The notes: generated by a model from the letters alone, not told the origin. A stretch of DNA of 64,000 nucleotides from Bartonella birtlesii IBS 325 (GCF_000273375.1 NZ_CM001557.1:753625-817624); one strand, 5' to 3'; positions 38,768 through 49,229 are shown, counted from the first letter of the stretch. Program-made: numbers and translations.

Positions 38768-40270
38768 ATGAATACAAAATGTTTAATAACGGCATCTATT
38801 TTTTCTTTGATTTCAGCTTCAACAGTGCAGGCAGCTGATGTGATGGTTCCTCATCAACCTCATCAACCAACAACACCTGTTTCATCAGCTTTTGTAGCAC
38901 CTACTTTTACATGGACAGGTTTTTACTTGGGTGGCCAAATCGGTGGTTTTTCGAGTAAATCTGATATGAGTATTGTTCATAAGCACAAAACTTTACCGCT
39001 GAGTAAAGATTTGTCACCTAAACTTTCAGGTTTTGAAGGTGGTCTTTATGCAGGCTCTAATATTGATTTGGGTGATAGCTTCGTTTTGGGTATCGATACG
39101 GATTTAATTTGGTCTGGGCAAAAACATACAAAAACTATCACTATCAGCGCGTCTGATAATGCTGCGTTAGAAAATGCAGTAGCGAGATCCGGTAGGTCAG
39201 CACGATCAGCATCGGCGAATCTATCAGGTGCAACGCAACCAACTTCTACGCACTCATCTTCTGAAAAATCAGCAGAAAAAGTGACATCAACGGTATCAAC
39301 TCCAGCACCAACTCAAACAACACAATTAAAGGCACCCTCAACAGAGGCAAAGATACAAGTAGCAACAGCAGCCTCAGCAGCATCGGCAACACCGGCAACA
39401 CCGGCAACACCGGCATCACCAGCAGCATCGGCATCACCAGCAGCATCGGCAACACCGGCATCACCAGCATCACCAGCATCACCAGCAGCATCGGCATCAC
39501 CGGCATCAGTGCCAGTGAAATCTCCATTAGTACTAGGAAGATCGGGAGCAACAGAAACATTACCAGCACAACCAGTTGCATCGGGAATGCACTCAACCAG
39601 TGGAGCAAGAGGGGCTAGTGGTTATTCTGCGAGCGGTGCACAGGGTGTTCATTCGCAGAATGGTGCATCTCATGGAGTTCAGCGTGGCTCTGGTGCGCAT
39701 TCGCATGGTACGAGCGCTCATCCACATGCTTTGGGTATTAATCCACATGGACCTCAATCCCATGGTGTTAATTCGCGTGGTGCACAGAAAGTGGTGGGAC
39801 ACGGTACACAAGAAACGAATCAGAACGGTTCTAATGTCTATGGTATAGAGCAAATAAAGGAAATGGTTTCTGAATTTGGCCTTGAAGATAGTGGTATTGT
39901 TGGAACTTTAAGTCATACTTTAAAGCAAAATTGGTCTGGTGCTACACGAGTGCGTGTCGGTTTTACTGCTGATCGTTTTATGCCTTATGTTGCTGGTGGT
40001 ATTACTTATGCACAACTTCAAGACACTGTATCTGTATCGGTTAAGCAACACGATGGAACAGTTGTTGCTTCTAAGAACTTAACCGATGAAACAAAGACCA
40101 TGGTTGGTTATACCCTTGGTGGCGGAGTTGATTTTGCGATGTTTGATAATGTTATTTTGCGTGCAGAATATCGTTATTCCGATTTTGGTAAAAAGAAATT
40201 CGCAAAGGAAAAACTTGAAATTAAATACAAAACCAATGATTTTCGTGTTGGTGTAGCTTATAAATTCTAA
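38768..40270 (+). CDS. Long Hbp family outer membrane protein with expanded loop
   Basis: This is a 500-residue Hbp porin, nearly twice the length of its neighbours. The barrel parts are standard: signal peptide ending STVQA, FTWTGFYLGGQIGGF, GGLYAGSNIDLGDSFVLGIDTDLIWSG, then WSGATRVRVGFTADRFMPYVAGG, RAEYRYSDFGKKKF and the C-terminal NDFRVGVAYKF. Between the strand ending LIWSG and LKQNWSGATRV, about 250 residues are inserted. They are Ser/Thr/Ala-rich, then carry ATPATPASPAAS-type repeats, then a Gly/His-rich stretch with about ten His. In the short Hbps the same interval has only 30-55 residues. This position should be an extracellular loop. The reading frame is intact. Start chosen at the ATG before NTKCLITAS, with TTGGAG upstream. 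Confidence 0.92.
   Translation: MNTKCLITASIFSLISASTVQAADVMVPHQPHQPTTPVSSAFVAPTFTWTGFYLGGQIGGFSSKSDMSIVHKHKTLPLSKDLSPKLSGFEGGLYAGSNIDLGDSFVLGIDTDLIWSGQKHTKTITISASDNAALENAVARSGRSARSASANLSGATQPTSTHSSSEKSAEKVTSTVSTPAPTQTTQLKAPSTEAKIQVATAASAASATPATPATPASPAASASPAASATPASPASPASPAASASPASVPVKSPLVLGRSGATETLPAQPVASGMHSTSGARGASGYSASGAQGVHSQNGASHGVQRGSGAHSHGTSAHPHALGINPHGPQSHGVNSRGAQKVVGHGTQETNQNGSNVYGIEQIKEMVSEFGLEDSGIVGTLSHTLKQNWSGATRVRVGFTADRFMPYVAGGITYAQLQDTVSVSVKQHDGTVVASKNLTDETKTMVGYTLGGGVDFAMFDNVILRAEYRYSDFGKKKFAKEKLEIKYKTNDFRVGVAYKF
39361..39508 (+). repeat. Short-period Ala/Thr/Ser/Pro-coding repeat inside the long hbp
   Basis: Imperfect tandem units of GCAACACCG and GCATCACCA or GCAGCATCG type, with periods of 9 or multiples of 9 bases, encode ATP/ASP/AAS triplets. 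A multiple-of-three period lets units be gained or lost without changing frame. Confidence 0.8.
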
Positions 40271-40295
40271 TTTGTTTTAAGGATAAATTTTTACG

Positions 40296-40327
40296 AGGCT
40301 CTACCAAGAGTGGAGCCTTTATTTTTT
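40296..40327 (+). terminator. Terminator of the long hbp
   Basis: AGGCTCTAC and GTGGAGCCT pair (one G-T pair) around CAAGA and are followed by TTATTTTTT. Confidence 0.8.
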
Positions 40328-40523
40328 GAGAAGATTATTTTTGTATTTCCTTTATTGATAGTTTCATGATAAAGCCTATGAAATGTGATGATATATCTTC
40401 TTGATCGCTGCTTAATACGAATGATAAGCTCGGCTTTCCCTATAGATTAAAAAAACCAGAGTTGCAGGGTTCAGGGAAGTTATGCAAAAATGAAATCGTA
40501 AAAGTGGACAGGAATATTTCACA

Positions 40524-43439
40524 ATGGCTGTGAAAAATGAAACAATAGATTACTCGAAAACTCTTTATCTACCACAAACAAATTTTCCTATGCGTGCGGG
40601 GTTACCGCAAAAAGAGCTTGAATTGATGGCACGGTGGGAAGATATGGGGCTTTATACGCAATTACGCCAACAAGCAAAAGATCGCCCACTTTACATTCTT
40701 CATGATGGACCACCTTACGCAAATGGACATATCCACATTGGGCATGCGTTAAACAAAGTTTTAAAAGATGTGATTGTTCGTTCATTCCAAATGCGTGGTT
40801 TTAACGCAAACTATGTACCTGGTTGGGATTGCCATGGGCTTCCAATTGAATGGAAGATCGAAGAAAAATATCGTGCGCAAGGGAAAAATAAAGATGATGT
40901 ACCCCTCAACGAATTTCGTCAAGAATGCCGTGAATTTGCACAACATTGGATAACTGTTCAAAGTGAAGAATTTAAACGCCTTGGCGTTGTTGGTGATTTT
41001 AACTCGCCCTATACCACAATGGCTTTTCATGCAGAAGCACGCATTGCTAGTGAATTGATGAAATTTGCTATGTCAGATCAGATTTATCGTGGTTCAAAGC
41101 CTGTGATGTGGTCTGTTGTGGAGCGCACGGCTTTGGCAGAGGCGGAGATCGAATATCATGATCATGAATCAGAGGTCATATGGGTTAAGTTTCCTATTTT
41201 TGAAACAGATTCTAGCGATTTGTATGGTGCTTATGTTGTGATTTGGACAACGACTCCGTGGACAATTCCTGGTAACCGTGCGGTTAGTTATTCTTCACAG
41301 ATTTCTTACGGTGTTTACGAAGTTGAAAGAGCAGAAAATGATTTTGGTCCTCAAGCTGGAGAAAAACTTCTCTTTGCTGATGCATTGGCCATGAGCTGTG
41401 CAGAAAAAGCAAAACTCGTTTTGAAGCGTTTACGTGTTATTTCTAATGATGAGCTTAAAAGGCTTTTTCTTTCTCATCCACTCAAAGGTTTAGCTGGAGG
41501 TTATAATTATAAGATTGCGCTACTTGATGGTTCGCACGTAACAGAGAATGCTGGTACCGGTTTTGTCCATACAGCACCTAGCCATGGTCGTGAGGATTTT
41601 GAAATTTGGAATGCTTATAAGCCTCTATTGGAGCAGGCTGGTATTGATTCGTCTATACCTTTTCCTGTTGATGATGCTGGTTTTTATACGAAGGATGTCC
41701 CTGGTTTTGGACCGGATCGTAAAGAGGGGCCCGTACGTGTTATTGATGATCATGGAAAAATGGGTGATGCCAATAAAGAAGTGATTAACGCTTTAATTAA
41801 AGCGGATCGATTGTTTGCACGCGGTCGTTTAAAACATTCCTATCCTCACAGTTGGCGTTCAAAAAAGCCTGTTATTTTCCGTAATACGCCGCAATGGTTT
41901 ATTTCAATGGATAAAAATTTTGGAGATGGTTCAACTTTACGTAGTCGTGCTTTGGAAGCTATTTCGATGACGCGTTTTGTTCCTTCTTCTGGTCAAAACC
42001 GTTTGGCTTCTATGGTAGCAGATCGTCCTGATTGGGTTCTTTCGCGTCAGCGCGCTTGGGGTGTTCCAATTTGTATTTTTGCCAATGAGGATGGTGTTGT
42101 TCTGAAAGATGAGCGAGTGAATGAGCGTATTTTGCAAGCTTTTGAAAAAGAAGGGGCGGATGCGTGGTTTACTGAGGGAGCACGTGAACGTTTTCTAGGT
42201 GAGCGTGCACATGAGTCTTGGGAACAGGTCCGTGATATTCTTGATGTTTGGTTTGATTCTGGAGCGAGCCATAGTTTTGTACTAGAGGATCGAGCTGATT
42301 TAAAATGGCCTGCCGATGTTTATTTTGAAGGATCTGATCAACATCGTGGGTGGTTCCAGTCTTCTCTTTTGGAAAGTTGTGGTACGCGCGCTTGTTCTCC
42401 TTATAAGGCGGTAATCACGCACGGTTTTACTTTGGATGAGAAAGGCAAGAAAATGTCTAAGTCCTTAGGAAACACGGTTGTTCCGCAAGAAATCATTAAA
42501 ACATCTGGTGCTGATATTTTTCGTCTCTGGGTGATGACAACGGATTATTGGGAAGATCAGCGTCTAGGCAAAAAAATTCTTCAAACAAATGTAGATTCAT
42601 ATCGTAAATTGCGTAATGCAATTCGTTGGATGCTTGGAACTTTAGCGCATGATGAAGGAGAAGAAATCTCTTATTGTACATTACCAGATCTTGAAAAATT
42701 TATATTGCATCGACTTTTTGAACTCGATCATTTGGTTAATCGCGCCTATGACGAGTTTGATTTTAAAAAAATTATGCGTGCATTGTTGGATTTTTCGATT
42801 ATTGAGTTATCAGCATTTTATTTTGATATCCGCAAAGATTCTCTTTATTGCGATGCACCTTCATCAAAAAAACGTAAAGCTTCTTTGCAGGTTGTCCGTG
42901 AGGTTTTTGAGCACATGGTGACATGGCTTGCTCCAATGTTACCTTTTACGATGGAAGAAGCTTGGTTAGAGCGTTACCCAAAAAGTCAATCGGTGCATTT
43001 GGAACAGTTTCGCTCTACACGAGAGGAGTGGCAGAATGAATCTTTGGCTGAACGTTGGAAAAAAGTTCGTCAGGTTCGCAAAGTTGTGACGGGTGCTTTA
43101 GAGCTTGAACGAGCGGACAAGCGTATTGGATCATCTTTAGAAGCAGCACCTATTGTCTTTATTTCTAATCCAACTTTACTGGAAGCATTAGGGAATCTAG
43201 ATATGGCGGAAATTTGTATCACCAGTGCTCTAACAATTAAACAGGATGCACCGCCTAAGGATGCTTTTACCCTGAGTGATGTTGAAGGCGTTGGTGTGTA
43301 TCCTAGGAAGGCGTTAGGGCAAAAATGTGCGAGGTCATGGCGTTATACACAAGATGTTGGTAGTGATCCAGCTTATCCTGATGTATCTGCTCGCGATGCG
43401 GCTGCTTTGCGTGAATTACAGATGTTTGGAAAACTTTGA
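40524..43439 (+). CDS. ileS: Isoleucyl-tRNA synthetase
   Basis: IleS is a class I synthetase of 971 residues. The HIGH motif appears as [11 protein letters not shown] at about residue 72, the KMSKS motif as [12 protein letters not shown], and the editing-domain [14 protein letters not shown] is present. The C-terminus ends without the zinc-binding cysteines of the E. coli form, as in other alphaproteobacteria. Intact. The first gene after the hbp cluster and the start of another housekeeping stretch. Confidence 0.97.
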   Translation: MAVKNETIDYSKTLYLPQTNFPMRAGLPQKELELMARWEDMGLYTQLRQQAKDRPLYILHDGPPYANGHIHIGHALNKVLKDVIVRSFQMRGFNANYVPGWDCHGLPIEWKIEEKYRAQGKNKDDVPLNEFRQECREFAQHWITVQSEEFKRLGVVGDFNSPYTTMAFHAEARIASELMKFAMSDQIYRGSKPVMWSVVERTALAEAEIEYHDHESEVIWVKFPIFETDSSDLYGAYVVIWTTTPWTIPGNRAVSYSSQISYGVYEVERAENDFGPQAGEKLLFADALAMSCAEKAKLVLKRLRVISNDELKRLFLSHPLKGLAGGYNYKIALLDGSHVTENAGTGFVHTAPSHGREDFEIWNAYKPLLEQAGIDSSIPFPVDDAGFYTKDVPGFGPDRKEGPVRVIDDHGKMGDANKEVINALIKADRLFARGRLKHSYPHSWRSKKPVIFRNTPQWFISMDKNFGDGSTLRSRALEAISMTRFVPSSGQNRLASMVADRPDWVLSRQRAWGVPICIFANEDGVVLKDERVNERILQAFEKEGADAWFTEGARERFLGERAHESWEQVRDILDVWFDSGASHSFVLEDRADLKWPADVYFEGSDQHRGWFQSSLLESCGTRACSPYKAVITHGFTLDEKGKKMSKSLGNTVVPQEIIKTSGADIFRLWVMTTDYWEDQRLGKKILQTNVDSYRKLRNAIRWMLGTLAHDEGEEISYCTLPDLEKFILHRLFELDHLVNRAYDEFDFKKIMRALLDFSIIELSAFYFDIRKDSLYCDAPSSKKRKASLQVVREVFEHMVTWLAPMLPFTMEEAWLERYPKSQSVHLEQFRSTREEWQNESLAERWKKVRQVRKVVTGALELERADKRIGSSLEAAPIVFISNPTLLEALGNLDMAEICITSALTIKQDAPPKDAFTLSDVEGVGVYPRKALGQKCARSWRYTQDVGSDPAYPDVSARDAAALRELQMFGKL

Positions 43440-43635
43440 TATTTTACGTTAAAAGGGGAAGTGTAACTTTATAAAGAGCATTGTTGCGGTTTAAATTCTG
43501 TCATTGATACGTATAATTTTTTATGATAATAAAGGAATCCATTGTTTTTCGTGGGGGTGAGTTTATATGTAGAACAGATCTCCAATAAATACGGGAAGAT
43601 CGGGGAGCCATATACTTAGGGAAATGGGATAAGCA

Positions 43636-44163
43636 GTGAAAAGGTATGAAGTAAAAATATTACCGGTAAGCATTTTGGGTATATGCTTTGTGTTAACAGG
43701 ATGTGGTATGCCCGCTCCCACCTATGGTACAGGTAAACCGGTTTCATTACAGTTCTTTGAAGATGTTGCCAATATTGCTTCGCTAACATCGACAAATGAT
43801 AATAGTCATCTTGTCATGAAACCTCACCCAAAGCTTGTGATACCGAGGTTCGGTTCACGCTTAGTTTTGCCATTACCGCAACAGGACACAGCAGCATCAA
43901 AGCAATATGCTGGTAGCGGTGAAGTTTCTGTTTTTCCAAAAAAACAATCATCAGTTAACGAGTATACCAATACTACTGATTCAGAAAATATTTCACGGTT
44001 GAGTGCAAAGCAACGGCAGGAATATTTACGTCGCCGGAGTGCAAGAGTCGGCAGTGCAAAGTATCGTCGCTATCTTACTGAGCCACCTTTGAGTTATCGT
44101 CAACCAGCAAAGATTGCACCTGTTGGTAAAGTTAGTAAACCTGTTGGTAAAGTTAGTAAATAA
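43636..44163 (+). CDS. Putative lipoprotein of unknown function
   Basis: The 175-residue product starts at a GTG and carries a lipoprotein signal: a basic N-terminus, hydrophobic LPVSILGICFVL, and a lipobox LTGC with Cys at residue 23. The rest is low-complexity, Ser/Gln/Arg-rich (AKQRQEYLRRRSARVGSAKYRRYL) and ends in a duplicated PVGKVSK. I recognise no family beyond this. It follows ileS on the same strand; in relatives this gap commonly holds lspA, but this protein is not LspA. Confidence 0.7.
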   Translation: MKRYEVKILPVSILGICFVLTGCGMPAPTYGTGKPVSLQFFEDVANIASLTSTNDNSHLVMKPHPKLVIPRFGSRLVLPLPQQDTAASKQYAGSGEVSVFPKKQSSVNEYTNTTDSENISRLSAKQRQEYLRRRSARVGSAKYRRYLTEPPLSYRQPAKIAPVGKVSKPVGKVSK

Positions 44164-44226
44164 GAGTAAGGACGAAGCATTAAAGAGTGTGAGAGGAAAA
44201 GTATTCTAAAAATGGATTCTTGTAGA

Positions 44227-44250
44227 AAAGAAGGGCTATGAACCTTCTTT
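44227..44250. terminator. Inverted repeat between convergent lipoprotein and tadA genes
   Basis: AAAGAAGG and CCTTCTTT form a perfect 8-bp stem with an 8-base loop in the gap between the ends of the two converging genes. Possibly a bidirectional terminator. Confidence 0.5.
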
Positions 44251-44301
44251 AGAATTCTCAGTTATTCAAAGATAGGTATTGTAGATAAGAAGAAGATTTT
44301 T

Positions 44302-44747
44302 TTAATACCGCTTTTGTGCAAAAAAATCTTTAAGCAGTTGAGCAGCTTCTTTTTCCTTAAAACCAGAATAGATCTCAGGTCGGTGATGGCAAGTTGGCTG
44401 CTGGTAAAATCGTGGGCCGTGTTCAATCGCGCCTCCTTTTGGGTCGCTGGTTGCATAGTAGAGACGCCGTATGCGTGCAAATGAAATGGCTGCTGCACAC
44501 ATAGCACAAGGTTCAAGGGTTACATATAGGTCACAATCAAGAAGTCTTTCACTTTGGAATGTTTCGCAGGCCATACGGATTACGCGCATTTCTGCATGTC
44601 CTGTAGGATCACATCCGGCTTTTGTGTAGTTACCAGCGCGTGCAACGATTGTTTTTCCATGTGTGATAACGGCACCTACGGGGATTTCATCTTTTTTTTT
44701 GCCCATTGCGCTTCTAAAAGGGCTATTTCCATGGGAGTCAAAGTCAT
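44302..44747 (-). CDS. tadA: tRNA(adenine34) deaminase, frameshifted near its start
   Basis: TadA converts A34 to inosine in tRNA-Arg(ACG) and is normally essential. The zinc and catalytic residues are seen in TGHAEMRVIRMA and LEPCAMCAAAISFARIRRLYY, followed by SDPKGGAIEHGPRFYQQPTCHH. The natural start at 44747 (MTLTPMEIALLEAQWAKKK) runs out of frame at the run of nine A (44692-44700). A tenth A joins it to KDEIPVGAVI and gives 148 residues, the family's length. As given, the open frame begins at the ATG at 44706 (MGKKKDEIP), 134 residues, lacking the first helix. Divergent from rluB. Confidence 0.93.
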
Positions 44748-45010
44748 AGTGTTCTTTCTATTGAAGTGTAGAGGGTAAAAAATTCTCTATCGGGAGGAGT
44801 ACTGTAAAATGGGTGAGTTATGACTCTTTTATAATGAAGAGACATTATTTTTAAATGTTTAAAACTAACTTGCAAGTAATCTAATACATTATTGCTGTTA
44901 AAGGATAGAAAATGATAAATGATTGTGTTACTCCCTCTTTTCAAGATAAGCAGTATGATGCAGGGTGATGATTTTCTGAACGTACAGGAATAGGTTGGTG
45001 TAAAAAGCAA

Positions 45011-46417
45011 ATGAATGAAAACAATGAGAGTGAGCGGATTGCCAAAAGGTTAGCACGTGCTGGTGTTGCTTCGCGTCGTGATGCAGAAATGATGATTTTT
45101 GCAGGTCGTATTGTTGTTAATGGTGAAGTTGTGACGACGCCTGCTTTTAATGTTACCCGCTCTGATGTTATTAAGGTTGATGGCAAGCCTTTGTCTCCTA
45201 CGGAACGAACGCGATTATGGCTTTATCACAAGCCAGTGGGACTTGTCACCACTAACCGTGATCCTGAAGGTAGACCAACAGTTTTTAGCAATTTGCCGAA
45301 AGAAATGCCTCGTGTTCTTTCTGTGGGCAGGCTTGATATTAACACGGAAGGGCTTTTGCTGTTAACCAATGACGGTGGTTTAGCCCGTGTCTTAGAACTT
45401 CCTGTAACAGGATGGGTGCGAAAATATCGGGTTCGTGCTCATGGAAGAGTCAAACAGAGTGCACTTGATAGTCTTAAAAATGGCATCGCGATTGATGGTA
45501 TTTTTTATGGTTCAATTGAAGCATCGATTGAACGTGAACAGGGGTCAAATCTATGGCTTTCTGTAGCTTTGCGTGAAGGAAAAAATCGTGAAATAAAGAA
45601 GGTTCTTGGTGCATTAGGATTATCGGTAAATCGTTTAATTCGTGTATCTTATGGTCCATTTCAGCTTTCTGATTTAGAAGAAGGAGCCGTTCGTGAGATA
45701 AAAGGTCGGACGTTACGTGAGCAATTGGGTGAGCGTTTAATTATGCAAGCGAATGCAGATTTTGATGCTCCTATTCTTAAGTCATTTCCAAATTCTGCGG
45801 TTGTTGTAGTAAAACCAAGAGATAAAGATCTTGCTACTACCAATGATGGTTGGTTTTTTTCGAGTGGGAAAAATGTACAGCGCAGGAGTAGCAGCTCTGT
45901 TAAGCACTCTCAATCACGATTGGGCACAAAATCTGATGAGAAATTTATGCGTAAGGATGAGAGAAATGAAGGAAAAGCAGAGCAGCGTTTTTTGCCTCGT
46001 TCGCGTCGCGCTAATGTTTGGATGGCTCCTGGTGCACGTCCACAGAGTGCACGTAAGAAGTCTTTCTATAGTGAGGAATCCTCTCATAATCATAAAAGCA
46101 ATTTAGTCGGCAAGGGATTTTTTCATAAAGGTAAGGAAAAGTTACCAGAAGTTCAGTTGCACAAAGAGAAGGATATTCGTTTTGACCAAAAACGTGGTAA
46201 AAAATCTTATGGTGAAGCGCGTGTTGTTGGCAAGAAAGAGCATCTATTAAAGAAAGAAGAAAAGGTTGTAAAAGGCAATTACGATGAGCGTTCTTTTGAG
46301 AGTAAGCGAAAAGCTAAATCATTTGATGGTCCTGCCATGAAAAAATCTAAAGCGTATAGCGGTGATGCAAAAACAACAAAGCGATTTAGAGGACCACGTG
46401 CGAATCGTCGGCGGTAA
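45011..46417 (+). CDS. rluB: Pseudouridine synthase, RluB/RsuA family, with long basic tail
   Basis: This rRNA pseudouridine synthase has an N-terminal S4 RNA-binding domain ([21 protein letters not shown]) and the catalytic motif [18 protein letters not shown]. Residues 1-240 cover the enzyme. The remaining 220 or so residues are a highly basic low-complexity tail (K, R, S, G-rich, such as [12 protein letters not shown]), seen in the Rhizobiales form. RluB of E. coli modifies 23S U2605; target here is by homology. The rsmD start lies inside its last codons. Confidence 0.9.
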   Translation: MNENNESERIAKRLARAGVASRRDAEMMIFAGRIVVNGEVVTTPAFNVTRSDVIKVDGKPLSPTERTRLWLYHKPVGLVTTNRDPEGRPTVFSNLPKEMPRVLSVGRLDINTEGLLLLTNDGGLARVLELPVTGWVRKYRVRAHGRVKQSALDSLKNGIAIDGIFYGSIEASIEREQGSNLWLSVALREGKNREIKKVLGALGLSVNRLIRVSYGPFQLSDLEEGAVREIKGRTLREQLGERLIMQANADFDAPILKSFPNSAVVVVKPRDKDLATTNDGWFFSSGKNVQRRSSSSVKHSQSRLGTKSDEKFMRKDERNEGKAEQRFLPRSRRANVWMAPGARPQSARKKSFYSEESSHNHKSNLVGKGFFHKGKEKLPEVQLHKEKDIRFDQKRGKKSYGEARVVGKKEHLLKKEEKVVKGNYDERSFESKRKAKSFDGPAMKKSKAYSGDAKTTKRFRGPRANRRR

Positions 46418-46955
46418 ATTTGCTGGGCGTGTTTTGTTTGCGCCTGTGGGTCAATCAATTCGCCCAACTAGTGATCGTACGCGTGAAAGCCTTTTCAATA
46501 TTCTTGCGAGCCGAGAAGAACAATTTTGGACAAACAAACGTATTCTTGATCTTTTTGCAGGTACTGGTGCTTTAGGCATAGAGGCTTTATCTCGTGGTGC
46601 AAAAGCGGCTGTTTTTGTTGAAAATTCAGTTGAGGGGCGTGGACTGCTTCAAAAAAATATTGAAGCTTTTGAATTGCAGTCAATTGGGCGGATCTTGCGT
46701 CGTGATGCGACAAAACTAGGCGATATTGGGACAATGCTTCCATTTGATATTATTTGCGCAGATCCTCCTTATGGCTATTGTTTAGGTGAGCGTGCTTTTG
46801 TTGCGGCTGTGAGAGGAGGGTGGGCAAAAGCTGATACACTCTTTGTACTTGAAGAAAAGAAGGAAGCAATGATTCATTTACCTGATATATTTTATCTAGA
46901 TGATGAGCGTTTTTATGGTGAGACAGCAATACGTTTTTATAAACTGCGATCATAG
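46398..46955 (+). CDS. rsmD: 16S rRNA (guanine966-N2)-methyltransferase RsmD
   Basis: This is a Rossmann-fold methyltransferase of 185 residues. The N-terminus [16 protein letters not shown] and the [13 protein letters not shown] motif are typical of RsmD. SAM binding is at [19 protein letters not shown], and the catalytic motif is ADPPYGY. The GTG start at 46398 is preferred because the family starts MRIVGG; it overlaps rluB by 20 bases. A longer in-frame ORF from 46362 is less likely. Confidence 0.94.
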   Translation: MRIVGGKFAGRVLFAPVGQSIRPTSDRTRESLFNILASREEQFWTNKRILDLFAGTGALGIEALSRGAKAAVFVENSVEGRGLLQKNIEAFELQSIGRILRRDATKLGDIGTMLPFDIICADPPYGYCLGERAFVAAVRGGWAKADTLFVLEEKKEAMIHLPDIFYLDDERFYGETAIRFYKLRS

Positions 46956-47252
46956 TTTTAAACTTGTGAAAATTTTCGTTTTTATCCGATAGAATGAGAA
47001 AAATTATTCTGTACATCTTTTTACATTGCACTTTTCTTATGGGGCGGTTGTTTTTTAGCCAATGAAAGATGTGGAAAGCTTTTATACTACTATTTTTGCA
47101 TAACTACTGTACAATTACTTGCTGGTATGCATGCTTTTTTCTGTACACAATACATCTAAAGATATATGGAATGGCTTAAATGATCTTCTAGTCAGTAGCC
47201 ATAAAATCGCGATTTAAAGGGATTATTTTATAAATTTTCTGAGGGGGAGAGT

Positions 47253-48101
47253 ATGGCTTATGCAAGTAATAAAGCAGATATTTACGATGCGATTTGTTCT
47301 CTCCGTTTACGACTTAAAATACTTGATCTCATTAAAAGAGCGAAATCTGGTCACATAGCTAGTAGTCTTTCCTGCATTGATTTCATTTATATCTTATACA
47401 AATATATTCTTCAAATAAATCCAACGCGTATCCATGATATTAATCGCGATCGTTATGTTCAAAGTAAAGGACATGCGGTTGAAGCATTGTATATTGTATT
47501 ATCAGAAATGGGATATTTTGATCCTAAACTTCTCGATACTTATTTAAAATTCGGTTCAAATTTTATAGGCCATGTAACCAAAAAAGTCCCTGGCATCGAG
47601 CAAAGCACAGGCTCTCTTGGTCATGGCTTATCTCTTGGTGCAGGAATGGCTCTTTCTGGACAGCTTAATTCTCAATCTTACCGTGTTTTTGTGCTTCTTG
47701 GCGATGGTGAAATGACAGAGGGATCCATCTGGGAGGCTGTACTATTTTCAGCGCATTATAAACTCAGTAATCTTATAGCAATTGTCGATAGAAATCGGCT
47801 ACAAATTACTGATACGACTGATATCTTAATGAAAACAGAGCCCTTAGCAGATAAATTTACAAGTTTTGGCTGGCATGTTGTAGAAATTGATGGTCACGAT
47901 ATAACACAACTGAAGACATCTTTAGGTTCTCCTCCATCTTATAAGGACAAACCAACAGTAATACTTATGAACACAATAAAGGGCTCTGGAATTTCCTACA
48001 TGGAAAATGACATAACTTGGCACCATAAAGTTCCAACAGATGAAGAATATAATCTTGCTGTCAATGAAATTAAGACAAAAATTCAATTAATGAGAGCATG
48101 A
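47253..48101 (+). CDS. Transketolase, N-terminal (thiamine-PP binding) subunit
   Basis: The 282-residue protein matches only the first half of a transketolase: KSGHIASSLSCIDFIYILY, SKGHAVEALYIVL, the loop STGSLGHGLSLGAGMA, and the ThDP/Mg motif GDGEMTEGSIWEAVLFSAHYKLSN. A strong Shine-Dalgarno (GAGGGGGAGA) precedes the ATG. It is coupled by a four-base overlap with the C-terminal subunit, so a heterodimer is expected. Split transketolases occur in other bacteria and archaea; some act on apulose-4-phosphate or in unusual sugar pathways. No sugar-specific genes surround it here, so the substrate is unknown. Confidence 0.9.
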   Translation: MAYASNKADIYDAICSLRLRLKILDLIKRAKSGHIASSLSCIDFIYILYKYILQINPTRIHDINRDRYVQSKGHAVEALYIVLSEMGYFDPKLLDTYLKFGSNFIGHVTKKVPGIEQSTGSLGHGLSLGAGMALSGQLNSQSYRVFVLLGDGEMTEGSIWEAVLFSAHYKLSNLIAIVDRNRLQITDTTDILMKTEPLADKFTSFGWHVVEIDGHDITQLKTSLGSPPSYKDKPTVILMNTIKGSGISYMENDITWHHKVPTDEEYNLAVNEIKTKIQLMRA

Positions 48102-49063
48102 ATATGGATAATTATCATCAAGAAACACAAACTGCCGTGAAGTTTTCAAACCTCGAAATTTTGAATAAAACTCTTATAAAAATAGCGCAATTTGATAAAG
48201 ATATTGTTGTTTTAACAGCTGATTCACGAATATCTGGGAAGATTGACCAATTCGCAAAGTACTATCCAAAGCGTATTGTAGAAGTTGGAATTGCGGAACA
48301 AAATTTGGTAGGCGTTGCGGCTGGTCTTGCCTCATGTGGAAAAAAGCCATTTGTGGTCTCTCAGGCTTGTTTTTTGACAACGCGTGCACTTGAACAAATA
48401 AAGGTAGATGTCGCTTATTGTGAAAATCCTGTTCGATTAATTGGCATTAGTGCCGGTATTAGCTATGGGGCACTGGGGGCTACACATCATGCTATTTCTG
48501 ATTTTGCTTCACTTCGTGCTATTCCTAACATACGCATCATTGCTCCTGCGGATAATAAAGAAACGGAGGCTGCAATTCTTTCGACGTTAAGCAGTCTTAT
48601 GCCTGCTTATATACGTTTAGGAAAGCGTGCAGTTAAAAATATTCATAGAGATTCTTCAAAAATAGATATCAATAAAGCTTCTGTTATACAAAAGGGAAAA
48701 GATATTCTCTTACTTGCCACTGGTGAGACCGTTCAGATTTGTCTTGATGCGGCTGAAGAACTCAAAAAATATGAAATTATACCAACAGTTGTCAGTGTAC
48801 CAACAATTCGCCCTTTAGATAACTCATCTCTATTAGAATTTTGCAAATCCCACCGTTCTGTCATTGTTTGTGAAGAGCATAGCATTAACGGAGGGCTTGG
48901 AGATGCCATTGCAAGATTACTTATGGAATACGGTATTGCATGTAGATTTGTATCGTTAGGAATACCCGATGAACCAATTTGTAATGGAAGCCAATTAGAT
49001 GTTTTAGCACATTATGGAATAAGTCGAGAAGGTATAACGAAAACTGTGTTAGCAATGAAATAA
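48098..49063 (+). CDS. Transketolase, C-terminal (pyrimidine binding) subunit
   Basis: This 321-residue partner has the Pyr domain (LTADSRISGKIDQFAKYYP, RIVEVGIAEQNLVGVAAGLASCGKKPFV) with the catalytic Glu in GIAEQN, and the transketolase C-terminal domain (LLATGETVQICLDAAEEL, VVSVPTIRPLD, VCEEHSINGGLGDAIARLL). It overlaps the N-terminal subunit by four bases (ATGA). Together they cover a full transketolase. The next gene, lldD, is on the opposite strand. Confidence 0.9.
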   Translation: MNMDNYHQETQTAVKFSNLEILNKTLIKIAQFDKDIVVLTADSRISGKIDQFAKYYPKRIVEVGIAEQNLVGVAAGLASCGKKPFVVSQACFLTTRALEQIKVDVAYCENPVRLIGISAGISYGALGATHHAISDFASLRAIPNIRIIAPADNKETEAAILSTLSSLMPAYIRLGKRAVKNIHRDSSKIDINKASVIQKGKDILLLATGETVQICLDAAEELKKYEIIPTVVSVPTIRPLDNSSLLEFCKSHRSVIVCEEHSINGGLGDAIARLLMEYGIACRFVSLGIPDEPICNGSQLDVLAHYGISREGITKTVLAMK

Positions 49064-49229
49064 TATATAAAAATGTTAAATTGCATCTAAATATACTCGT
49101 CAGTTAAAAAATAATATCACTCACTGAGGATGTGAAAAGAAAACAAGACAGATAGGCATACGAAACTGCGCTTTTCCTATTTTTAATGAAAAAACTCTCT
49201 TTTTCCAAAGATAGTACAGCGCACTTTCC

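Noticed and set aside
39361..39508. Possible CRISPR array in the long hbp
   Set aside because: Units are only about 9 bases, contiguous without unique spacers, and lie in a coding frame.
39246..39608. 120-codon ORF antisense to the hbp repeat region, Leu/Met/Pro-rich
   Set aside because: Its composition is simply the reverse complement of the Ala/Ser/Pro repeat.
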